In this document: piece by piece, positions 1 through 5,496 of the stretch
How positions within the stretch are numbered: the stretch's first letter is position 1
How the letters are laid out: every line of letters starts with the position of its first letter
Source of the DNA: Actinomycetes bacterium
GTDB lineage: Bacteria > Actinomycetota > Acidimicrobiia > Acidimicrobiales > Microtrichaceae
Length of the DNA stretch: 6,481 nucleotides
NCBI GenBank assembly: GCA_023392475.1
Contig: JAEVZA010000128.1
Span: forward strand, 1-6,481
Direction: 5' to 3'
The notes under the pieces: model-generated
What the model was told of the DNA's origin: nothing
Seen by the model: the letters and a program-made list of their open reading frames with translations, nothing else
Database searches by the model: none
Position numbers and translations under genes: made by a program

Positions 1-838
1 GCCCGCGCCCGCTCCCGCGCCCGCTCCCGGCGTCGTCGCCCGCCGCCCCGCCGACCCCACCGGTGTTGTCCCACGCGGGGTGCAGCGACGCGACGTCCGC
101 GAACCGCACGCGCACCACGGCCGCCGCGGCGACGTTCCCGTCGGTGGCCGACACCTTCGTGAGCACGAGCGTGCCGCGGCGCACGTCCGCCTCGGGGTAG
201 GTCATGGTGGCGGCGAACGGCGCCATCTGGTTGTTCGCCCCGCCCTCGACGGTGCGCTCGCCGAGGGGCACGTCGTCGCCGTCCTGGCGGAGCTGGACGT
301 CGACCGTCGGCTTGAACGCCGCGCTCTGGCCGGCGATCGAGAACGGTGAGTCGATCGTGTCGCCCGCCGCCGGGGCGTCCACGGCGAGGATCGTGGACGT
401 CGCGCCCACCACCCACCACGACTGGTCGGGGGCGAGCCGGCGCACCTGCACCGTCGTGATCGGTCCGCCGAGGTGGTCGCGCACCGGCACCTCCCCCGAG
501 CGGTCGTCGACCGGGCGGAACTCGCCGACGACCGGGTCCACGAACCCGACGAAGCCCACCGCGAAGGTGGTCACCGCGGTCACCGGGTCGGCGAAGCGCT
601 GCGCGCCCGACACGGCGGGCCAGACCGCGGCGTCGGTGTCGAGCGCGGGCTCCGGGCGCTCCGACGACTCGGCGCTGGCGAGGCCGCCGGGACCCGCGCC
701 GGCCTCGTCGTCACCGCCCGCGGACGACCGCACGACGACGAGCGCGGCCACCACGACGGCCGCCGCGGCGAGCGCGACCCACCAGACCGCTCGGTGCTTC
801 CCGATCCACCGGCCACGGCCGGCGGGTCCTCCCGGCAT
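1..838 (-). CDS. Membrane-anchored Gmad2-domain protein, C-terminus beyond left edge
   Basis: Translating the minus strand from the ATG at 838 gives an uninterrupted 279-codon frame that leaves the window without a stop. The start is supported by GGAGG five bases upstream and an in-frame TGA at 869-871. Residues 1-18 are short and basic, and residues 19-36 (WWVALAAAAVVVAALVVV) form one membrane helix or uncleaved signal anchor, so the rest is probably extracytoplasmic. Residues 37-65 are a low-complexity linker. Residues about 149-246 fit the Gmad2 immunoglobulin-like fold known from spore-germination-related proteins: a P-x-x-GDTIDSPFSIAG start, then F-K-P-T-V-D-V-Q-L, a PFAATMTYP segment, and G-T-L-V-L-x-K-V-S-A-x-DG near the end. 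Residues 75-140 may be a second small domain that I do not recognise. The tail after residue 258 is Gly/Ala/Ser/Arg-rich. The domain call is from memory of the family pattern. Function is unknown; a cell-surface or envelope role is inferred. Confidence 0.82.
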   Translation of the reverse strand, partial: MPGGPAGRGRWIGKHRAVWWVALAAAAVVVAALVVVRSSAGGDDEAGAGPGGLASAESSERPEPALDTDAAVWPAVSGAQRFADPVTAVTTFAVGFVGFVDPVVGEFRPVDDRSGEVPVRDHLGGPITTVQVRRLAPDQSWWVVGATSTILAVDAPAAGDTIDSPFSIAGQSAAFKPTVDVQLRQDGDDVPLGERTVEGGANNQMAPFAATMTYPEADVRRGTLVLTKVSATDGNVAAAAVVRVRFADVASLHPAWDNTGGVGGAAGDDAGSGRGSGRG

Positions 839-843
839 CCGGA

Positions 844-848
844 CCTCC
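844..848 (-). promoter_or_regulatory. Ribosome binding site of the Gmad2 gene
   Basis: Minus-strand GGAGG lies five bases before the ATG at 838. It decides the start of a frame that would otherwise be open back to the stop at 869-871. Confidence 0.7.
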
Positions 849-874
849 GCGTCCCCACGTCCGCCACGTCACGT

Positions 875-898
875 CGATGCGGGGCACAGGGTGCATCG
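875..898. repeat. Inverted repeat CGATGC-N12-GCATCG between two minus-strand genes
   Basis: Perfect 6-bp arms at 875-880 and 893-898 flank a 12-base loop. The element lies downstream of the LLM stop (948) and upstream of the Gmad2 start (838). It could be a weak terminator for the first or an operator for the second. There is no T-tract, and it overlaps the tentative -10 of the Gmad2 gene. Confidence 0.3.
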
Positions 899-917
899 GT
901 CGCACGCCGTCGGTCAA
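888..917 (-). promoter_or_regulatory. Weak candidate promoter for the Gmad2 gene
   Basis: On the minus strand TTGACC (917-912) resembles a -35 box. CACCCT (893-888) follows after 18 bases and fits TANNNT only at its second and last positions. It lies about 50 bases upstream of the start at 838, in the 109-base gap after the LLM gene. The -10 is poor, so this is tentative. Confidence 0.22.
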
Positions 918-947
918 CGTCGGCGCCGAACGAGCGACGGAGGGTGG

Positions 948-1892
948 TCAGCTCATCACGAGGGGCCACACGTCGGCCCCGAACCGCTCGATCTGGTCGC
1001 ACACCTCGGCGGCCGAGCGACCGACGAACCGGAGCTGCCACTGGTTCACGTCGAGCCGCCGGTACTTGCGGAGCCCCTCGGCCACCTCGTCGGCGGATCC
1101 GGTGAGCGTCCAGCGCGGCACGTCGAAGTCGGGGGTGCCGATGTGCACCGGCTCCGTGTTCACGCCCATGTCGAACGCCGCCGGCAGGCCGGCCGCCTCC
1201 CGCTCGGTGCGGATGAACTCGATCGCCGAGCGCATCCCCTCCTTCGGCGGGCCCTGCGGGAGCCAGCCGTCGCCGAAGCGCGCCGCCCGCCGGATCGCGG
1301 CCTTGGACGACCCACCGATCCAGATCGGCGGCCCACCCGGGCGAGCCGGCCGGGGCGAGATGCCGATGCCGACCTCGGCGCCCGGACCGCCCACGGTCGG
1401 GTACTCCTCCGCGAACGCGACCCGGATCACCTCGATGGCCTCCTCCACGGCCCGCCCACGGGACGGGAAGTCGACGCCCAGGAACGCGAACTCCGTCTCG
1501 AGGTGACCGGCACCGGCGCCGAGGATCGCCCGCCCGCCCGACAGCGCGTCGAGGGTGGCGAACGCCTTCGCGGTCATCAGCGGGTGCCGGTAGGGCAGGA
1601 CGTAGACGTGGCTGAGGAGGTGGACCTGCTGCGTGAGCGCCCCGAGCCAGCCGAGGGTGGCGATCGTGTCGTACCAGGTGTCCGACATCGCCTCGTCGGC
1701 CGGCCGTGGGATGCCGACGTGGTCGCACACGGCGAGGTAGAACGCGCCGGCGCGGTCGGCGGCACGTGCGAGGTCGCAGAGCTCGGCGGGACCGGCGTCG
1801 GCCTCCCAGGGCTGCACGTACACCGTCGACTTCGACTGGACGGGAAGCTGCAGCCCCCATGCGATGTTGCCGTTGGGGATGATCGCGGCCAC
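948..1892 (-). CDS. LLM class F420-dependent oxidoreductase
   Basis: The 314-residue product has the normal length of a single-domain luciferase-like TIM-barrel oxidoreductase, a family that mostly uses the deazaflavin F420 in actinomycetes. The strongest signature is the stretch around residues 101-135: YRHPLMTAKAFATLDALSGG, followed by R-x-I-L-G-x-G-A-G-H-x-x-x-E-F. Other family marks are DHV at 57-59, PIWIGG at 189-194 and AARFGDGWLP at 203-212. It is a soluble enzyme expected to transfer hydride to or from a small organic substrate that cannot be predicted. The GTG at 1892 is chosen because GAGGAG (1903-1898) lies five bases upstream and the next in-frame Met is residue 69. It is divergent from the PPOX-class F420 gene at 1970 and probably shares a control region with it. 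It could use FMN instead of F420; the sequence does not decide this. Confidence 0.9.
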   Translation of the reverse strand: MAAIIPNGNIAWGLQLPVQSKSTVYVQPWEADAGPAELCDLARAADRAGAFYLAVCDHVGIPRPADEAMSDTWYDTIATLGWLGALTQQVHLLSHVYVLPYRHPLMTAKAFATLDALSGGRAILGAGAGHLETEFAFLGVDFPSRGRAVEEAIEVIRVAFAEEYPTVGGPGAEVGIGISPRPARPGGPPIWIGGSSKAAIRRAARFGDGWLPQGPPKEGMRSAIEFIRTEREAAGLPAAFDMGVNTEPVHIGTPDFDVPRWTLTGSADEVAEGLRKYRRLDVNQWQLRFVGRSAAEVCDQIERFGADVWPLVMS

Positions 1893-1905
1893 GGGCGCTC
1901 CTCGA

Positions 1906-1928
1906 CGGGCGGGCCCGGCGGCCGCCCG
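1906..1928. repeat. GC-rich hairpin in the leader of the LLM gene
   Basis: CGGGCGG (1906-1912) and CCGCCCG (1922-1928) can form a 7-bp stem with a 9-base loop. It lies just upstream of the ribosome site of the LLM gene (1898-1903), so it could affect translation. Chance pairing is quite possible at this GC content. Confidence 0.25.
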
Positions 1929-1930
1929 GG

Positions 1931-1949
1931 ATCTGATGGGTCGTCAGAT
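1931..1949. promoter_or_regulatory. Candidate operator in the divergent promoter region
   Basis: ATCTGA (1931-1936), a 7-base spacer (TGGGTCG) and TCAGAT (1944-1949) form a perfect inverted repeat in the 77-base gap between the divergent LLM and PPOX genes. It is one of the few AT-containing patches nearby. Its size (19 bp, odd centre) suits a dimeric TetR- or GntR-type repressor, and its position could control both genes at once. No regulator gene is present in the window, so the regulator is unknown. Confidence 0.5.
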
Positions 1950-1959
1950 GTTAGGGGTC

Positions 1960-1966
1960 GGGAGGA
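1960..1966 (+). promoter_or_regulatory. Ribosome binding site of the PPOX-class gene
   Basis: GGGAGGA ends three bases before the GTG at 1970. An ATG at 1982 is the other possible start, but it would lie about 16 bases after the core GGAGG, which is too far for normal use. This favours the GTG. Confidence 0.55.
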
Positions 1967-1969
1967 CTC

Positions 1970-2401
1970 GTGGCTGCAACGATGAGCACGGAGGAGTGGC
2001 ACCGGTTCGTGTCCGCCGGGACCCTGACGGGGAAGCTCGGCGTGGTGCGCGCCGACGGTCGACCGCACGTGGTGCCGATCTGGTTCGTGCTGGACGACGA
2101 CGGCTGCCTCCGGCTCACCACCGCCCGTGACGGGCTCAAGGCGAAGGCCATCCGCCGCGACCCGCGCGTCGTGCTCTGCGTCGACGACCAGGCGCCGCCC
2201 TACAGCTTCGTGAAGATCGACGCGACCGCCGAGCTGTCCGACGACCGGGACGAGCTCCGGCGCGTCGCCACCGCCTGCGGCGCCCGCTACATCGGCGCGG
2301 ACCGCGCGGCCGAGTTCGGCGAGCGCAACGCGGTGCCGGAGGAGGTCGTCGTCACGCTGACGCCCACGCACGTCGTCGCGCAGCGCGACATCTCCGACTG
2401 A
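1970..2401 (+). CDS. PPOX-class F420-dependent oxidoreductase
   Basis: The 143-residue product matches the small split-barrel pyridoxamine-phosphate-oxidase-like family that binds F420 in actinomycetes. Family marks are TGKLGVVRADGRPHVVPIWF (residues 20-39), a central DGLKAKAIRRDPRVVLCVDD (54-73), FVKIDATAELSDD (80-92) and a closing TPTHVVAQRD (131-140). Such proteins are usually homodimeric cytosolic reductases of unknown small molecules, or F420-binding redox partners. The start is GTG 1970 on ribosome-site spacing; ATG 1982 (residue 5) would shorten it by four residues. It is the only plus-strand gene here, divergent from the LLM gene at 948-1892 and convergent with the flavodoxin-like gene. 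It shares the inverted repeat at 1931-1949 with the LLM gene, so the two may be co-regulated. Confidence 0.9.
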   Translation: MAATMSTEEWHRFVSAGTLTGKLGVVRADGRPHVVPIWFVLDDDGCLRLTTARDGLKAKAIRRDPRVVLCVDDQAPPYSFVKIDATAELSDDRDELRRVATACGARYIGADRAAEFGERNAVPEEVVVTLTPTHVVAQRDISD

Positions 2402-2421
2402 CCCGACCAACCGCTCCCCCG

Positions 2422-2439
2422 CCAGGACCGATCTCCTGG
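2422..2439. terminator. Candidate terminator hairpin after the PPOX-class gene
   Basis: CCAGGA (2422-2427) and TCCTGG (2434-2439) are perfect complementary arms around a 6-base loop, 21 bases after the PPOX stop codon. No T-tract follows. It lies in the convergent gap where a terminator is expected and could serve either strand. Confidence 0.4.
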
Positions 2440-2444
2440 GCGTG

Positions 2445-2463
2445 CGGCACGCCGGACGTGCCG
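2445..2463. terminator. Second, stronger hairpin in the convergent gap
   Basis: CGGCACG (2445-2451) and CGTGCCG (2457-2463) form a perfect 7-bp stem with the 5-base loop CCGGA. G-T pairs could lengthen it on the plus-strand RNA. It sits between two convergent genes, so it may act as a bidirectional terminator. It lacks a T-tract, as is common in high-GC actinomycetes. Confidence 0.5.
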
Positions 2464-2498
2464 TGTGCACGGGAGGACGGTCGTCGGTGGCGGAGCGC

Positions 2499-2951
2499 TC
2501 AGTCGAGGAGGCCGGCGGCGACCGCGGCGCCGAGCTCGGTGCACGCCGCGAGGTCGTCGGTCGACGGCGCCCCGGTGACCTGCACCACCGCCTGGGCGGC
2601 GCGCCACCGCAGCCCGGTGGTGATGCGCTCGAGCGCCGCGAGCCCGCCCGTCAGGTCGTCGTTGCCGTGGAGGTAGGCGCCGAACGGCAGGCCCGGCGTC
2701 TCCTCGAGGCACGGGTAGTAGATCTGGTCGAAGAAGTGCTTGAGCGCCCCCGCCAGGTACCCGAGGTTGACCGGGCCGCCGAGCACGATCCCGTCGGCGG
2801 CCAGGACGTCGGGCGCGGTGGCCGTCAGCGCCGGGCGGGTGACCACCTCGACCTCGCTCAGCAGCGGGTCCGTCGCGCCGCCGCGCACGGCGTCGAACAT
2901 CGAGTGCAGCGCCGGCGACGGCGTGTGGTGCACGACGAGCAGGCGTGGCAC
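2499..2951 (-). CDS. Small flavodoxin-like / NAD(P)H-dependent FMN reductase family protein
   Basis: The 150-residue product has the flavodoxin fold pattern. Beta strand LLVVHHT (residues 4-10) leads into the phosphate loop PSPALHS (11-17). A second flavin loop is GGPVNLGYLAGALKHFFDQ (58-76) and a third GAYLHGNDDLTGG (91-103). It probably binds FMN and passes electrons or acts as a small quinone or flavin reductase in the cytoplasm. I start it at GTG 2951 because GAGGGA (2966-2961) is nine bases upstream and the protein then begins just before the first strand. The frame stays open to 3176, but that extension is Arg/Pro/Ser-rich and overlaps the LLM gene. It is the last gene of the five-gene operon, 13 bases after the LLM stop, and may supply reducing power to that oxidoreductase. 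The partner role is inference. Confidence 0.84.
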   Translation of the reverse strand: MPRLLVVHHTPSPALHSMFDAVRGGATDPLLSEVEVVTRPALTATAPDVLAADGIVLGGPVNLGYLAGALKHFFDQIYYPCLEETPGLPFGAYLHGNDDLTGGLAALERITTGLRWRAAQAVVQVTGAPSTDDLAACTELGAAVAAGLLD

Positions 2952-2960
2952 CGGGACCGG

Positions 2961-2966
2961 TCCCTC
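2961..2966 (-). promoter_or_regulatory. Ribosome binding site fixing the flavodoxin-like start
   Basis: Minus-strand GAGGGA overlaps the TGA stop of the upstream LLM gene (2967-2965) and lies nine bases before the GTG at 2951. The overlap suggests translational coupling. Confidence 0.55.
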
Positions 2967-3855
2967 AGCCCGGGCCCCGCAGGCCCACCCGGTCGGCGGC
3001 CTCGGCCAGCTCGTCCGCGAGGCGCGACCGGTCGGCCGACGCCGTGGAGCACACGATCCGGCTGACGCCGAGCGCCTCGGCGCGCTCGACCGCGGCCTCG
3101 TCGACGGCGCCGACGTAGACGGTGGTGCAGAGCTCGATCGCGTCGGGGTCCCGACCGGCGGCCTCGGCCGTCTCACGCACCAGCCGCCAGCACGCCGCCA
3201 GCTCGTCGTCGTCGAGGCCGAGCGGGTGGAAGCCGTCGCCGTAGCGACCGGCCCGGCGACACGCGGCGGCGCTGTGGCCCCCGACGTGGATCGCCACGCC
3301 GCCCTGCTGGACCGGCCGCGGCTCGCTGCGGATGCCGTCGAAGGAGAAGAACTCGCCGTCGAAGCCGGACACCTCGTCGGCCCACACGGCCCGCATCGCG
3401 GCGAGGAGCTCGTCGAGGCGCCGCCCGCGGGTCGAGAAGTCGACGCCGGTGGACTCGAGCTCCTCGCGCATCCACCCCACGCCGACGCCCAGGAGCATGC
3501 GCCCGCCGGAGAGGCGGTCGATCGTGGCCAGCCGCTTCGCCAGCACCAACGGGTGGTGGTGCGGGCCGACGACCACGCCCGTCCCGAGGAGCAGCCGCTC
3601 CGTCCGGCCGGCGAGGAAGGCCAGCAGGTCGAGCGGGTCGGGGATCGGGCAGTCCGCCGGGAGCGGCATCCGCCCGGTGTCGCTGTAGGGGTACCGCGCC
3701 TCGTAGTCCGTCGGCACGACGACGTGCTCGACGGTGTAGATCGAGTCGTAGCCGAGCCGCTCCGCGCCGACGGCGAACGACGTCATCCAGTCGGGGTCCG
3801 CGGTCACGCCGGCCCGGTAGGGCGGCAGCACCCCGAAGCGCATCCCGTCGCTCAC
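2965..3855 (-). CDS. LLM class F420-dependent oxidoreductase (second copy)
   Basis: The 296-residue product is a luciferase-like TIM-barrel oxidoreductase, probably F420-linked. The core signature spans residues 100-132: HHPLVLAKRLATIDRLSGG, then R-M-L-L-G-V-G-V-G-W-M-R-E-E. EHVVVP (43-48), GVDFSTRGRRLDE (137-149), HVGGHS (190-195) and RYGDGFHP (204-211) are further family features. It is clearly diverged from the LLM protein at 948-1892, so it is not a recent duplicate. The GTG at 3855 overlaps the stop of the GGDEF-like gene as GTGA, which suggests translational coupling; ATG 3843 (residue 5) is an alternative start. It is fourth in the operon after the thiolase and GGDEF-like genes. Its place beside acyl-CoA enzymes suggests oxidation or reduction of a CoA-bound or related carbonyl compound, which is inference. 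Confidence 0.9.
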   Translation of the reverse strand: MSDGMRFGVLPPYRAGVTADPDWMTSFAVGAERLGYDSIYTVEHVVVPTDYEARYPYSDTGRMPLPADCPIPDPLDLLAFLAGRTERLLLGTGVVVGPHHHPLVLAKRLATIDRLSGGRMLLGVGVGWMREELESTGVDFSTRGRRLDELLAAMRAVWADEVSGFDGEFFSFDGIRSEPRPVQQGGVAIHVGGHSAAACRRAGRYGDGFHPLGLDDDELAACWRLVRETAEAAGRDPDAIELCTTVYVGAVDEAAVERAEALGVSRIVCSTASADRSRLADELAEAADRVGLRGPG

Positions 3856-4289
3856 GACCGTCGGATCCGCTGCAGGTCCGCGGTGGCCCGCTCGAGCAGC
3901 TGGCCGCCGGTGCAGCCGTCCTCGGCGAAGGCGAGACCGATGTCGACCCGGAGCGAGACGGGTTCGCCGTCCAGGTCGACGGGCAGCGCGACCGCCCCCT
4001 GGATCCGCTCGACCAGCGCACCGGCCACCGACGGGTCGACGCCGCCACCGACGAGCACGAAGGTGCCGGGCCGGAGGAGGCCGAGGACGTCGGAGCTGCG
4101 GACCAGGCGGTCGAGGCGGCGGACCACCTCGTCCATCGCGGCGCGGGTGCCCTCCTCGTCCCGGGCCGCGAGCTGGTCGTGGCCGTCGACCGCCACCAGG
4201 TAGAGCGCGGGGCGCTTGCCGGCGGCGAGCAGCTCGTCGACGCGGGCCGTGGTGGCGGGCCCGTCGGGCAGGTTCATGGCGTCGCTCAC
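3852..4289 (-). CDS. Degenerate GGDEF-like domain protein
   Basis: The 145-residue product reads as a stand-alone GGDEF-type fold with its active site eroded. Secondary-structure order and landmarks fit: strand PALYLVAVDG (27-36), a long helix ending in RLVRSSDVLGLL (61-72), strand FVLVGG (77-82), helix AGALVERIQGAV (89-100), strand SLRVDIGLAFAEDG (112-125) and a final helix LLERATADLQRI (131-142). The GGDEF signature position reads RPGTF (73-77). The first metal-binding Asp of the usual D-x-D appears as Ala33, with Asp35 kept, and the N-D-x-x-G-H-x-x-G-D segment is missing. It should therefore not make cyclic di-GMP. It may bind a nucleotide or a protein partner, or be a structural remnant. 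GTG 4289 is taken as the start, 13 bases after the thiolase stop; ATG 4277 is possible. It overlaps the next LLM gene by four bases, so it is expressed with the enzymes. The assignment is from pattern only. Confidence 0.72.
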   Translation of the reverse strand: MSDAMNLPDGPATTARVDELLAAGKRPALYLVAVDGHDQLAARDEEGTRAAMDEVVRRLDRLVRSSDVLGLLRPGTFVLVGGGVDPSVAGALVERIQGAVALPVDLDGEPVSLRVDIGLAFAEDGCTGGQLLERATADLQRIRRS

Positions 4290-4302
4290 CCGTCCGCCCC
4301 GA

Positions 4303-5496
4303 TCACCCGGGCCGGTTGCCCCAGATGCCGACGAAGCTCACCATCTCACCCGGGTAGCCACCCAGGTTGTGCGTCAGGGCCAGGCCCCGGTCCGCCGTGT
4401 CGATCCGGCGCTCCTCCGGGGCCTCGCCGCGGAGCTGGAGCCAGCACTCGAACAGCATGCGCAGGCCCGACGCGCCGACCGGGTGGCCGAAGGACTTGAG
4501 CCCGCCGTCGGTGTTCACCGGCAGCTCGCCGTGGAGGTCGAAGGCGCCGTTCTCGCAGTCCTTCCACGCCTCGCCCCGTGCCGAGAACCCGAGGTCCTCC
4601 ATCAGCACGAGCTCGGTCGGCGTGAAGCAGTCGTGGACCTCGGCCATCGCCAGCTCGTGGCGCGGGTCGGTGATGCCGGCCTGCGCGTAGGCGTCCTTCG
4701 CGGCGGCCTCGCACTCGTCGAAGTGGGTGTAGTCGTAGTCGGGGTCGAGCAGGCCGGAGCCGTTGCCCGCCACCATCGACAGCGCCTTCACGTACACGGG
4801 CTTGTCCGTGTACCGGTGGGCGTCCTCGGCCCGCACGACGAGCGCCGTCGCCGCGCCGTCGGCCACGCCCGCGCAGTCGAACACGGACAGCATCCCGGCC
4901 ACGGCCGGCATCTTGCAGATGGCGTCGACGTCCATCTCCCGGCGGAACTGGGCACGCGGGTTCTTGGCGCCGTTCGCGTGGTTCTTGCTCGCGATGCGCG
5001 CCAGCGTGCGCCGCAGCTCGGCCGGGTCCACGCCGTACTTCTCGGCGTAGGCGGGTGCCACCAGCGAGAACATCGCGGCGGCCGTGAGCGTGCGGTTCGT
5101 GCCGTCGTTCGGGATCGGGAAGGCGTTGAGGCCCTGGTACCCGGAGTCCTTGACCTTCTCGACGCCGACCGCAGCAGCCACGTCGTAGGCGCCGGAGGCG
5201 ACCGCGTAGCAGGCCTGGCGCAGCGCCTCGGAACCGGTCGCGCAGTAGTTCTCGACGCGGGTCACCGGCTTGCCCTGCAGCTTCAGCGGCGCGGCGAGCG
5301 TCACGCCCGACATGCCGGACTGCGCGGTGCCGAGCCACCAGGCGTCGACGTCGGGGACCTCCACGCCGGCCGACGCCGTGCCCTCGAGCACGGCTTCGAC
5401 CGCGAGGTCGTCGAGGCTCTTGTCCCAGTGCTCGCGGAACGGGGTGCACCCCATCCCGACGATGGCGACCTGGTCCTTGATGCCGTGGCTGCCCAT
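4303..5496 (-). CDS. SCP2-type thiolase / lipid-transfer protein-like acyl-CoA C-acetyltransferase
   Basis: The 397-residue product has full thiolase length. It carries the nucleophile Cys85 in VENYCATGSE (81-90), HDCF (288-291) where classical thiolases have N-E-A-F, and the base His338 in GHPVGASG (337-344). The second classical cysteine (C-x-GGG-x-G) is replaced by Asn377 in THNLGGYPG (375-383), a trait of SCP2/lipid-transfer type thiolases. This type performs thiolysis, Claisen condensation or retro-aldol cleavage on CoA thioesters. The ATG at 5496 shares its A with the TGA of the upstream fusion gene, so the two are probably made in equal amounts and may form a complex. Likely roles are acetoacetyl-CoA formation, or cleavage of a branched or steroid-derived acyl-CoA as by Ltp2. 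Keeping Cys85 argues for an active acyl-transfer enzyme. The exact substrate cannot be read from the sequence. Confidence 0.9.
   Translation of the reverse strand: MGSHGIKDQVAIVGMGCTPFREHWDKSLDDLAVEAVLEGTASAGVEVPDVDAWWLGTAQSGMSGVTLAAPLKLQGKPVTRVENYCATGSEALRQACYAVASGAYDVAAAVGVEKVKDSGYQGLNAFPIPNDGTNRTLTAAAMFSLVAPAYAEKYGVDPAELRRTLARIASKNHANGAKNPRAQFRREMDVDAICKMPAVAGMLSVFDCAGVADGAATALVVRAEDAHRYTDKPVYVKALSMVAGNGSGLLDPDYDYTHFDECEAAAKDAYAQAGITDPRHELAMAEVHDCFTPTELVLMEDLGFSARGEAWKDCENGAFDLHGELPVNTDGGLKSFGHPVGASGLRMLFECWLQLRGEAPEERRIDTADRGLALTHNLGGYPGEMVSFVGIWGNRPG

Noticed and set aside
839..947. Possible small gene or RNA in the 109-base gap
   Set aside because: No frame with a start, ribosome site and plausible composition was seen. 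The gap is better explained as the promoter region of the Gmad2 gene, with one inverted repeat.
580..1860. 426-codon minus-strand frame overlapping the first LLM gene
   Set aside because: It is a frame-shifted shadow that spans both the LLM gene and the Gmad2 gene. Its product is Arg-rich with no motifs.
204..1985. 593-codon open frame on the plus strand
   Set aside because: It runs antisense to the Gmad2 and LLM genes and its product is Arg/Pro/Gly-rich without family motifs. It is a normal by-product of very high GC content.
2952..3176. N-terminal extension of the flavodoxin-like protein by 75 residues
   Set aside because: The extension overlaps the LLM coding region and is Arg/Pro/Ser-rich. 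A good ribosome site and GTG at 2951 place the start just before the first beta strand.
2740..4203. 487-codon open frame on the plus strand
   Set aside because: It is antisense to the flavodoxin-like, LLM and GGDEF-like genes. Its composition is low-complexity and it crosses several well-supported gene boundaries.
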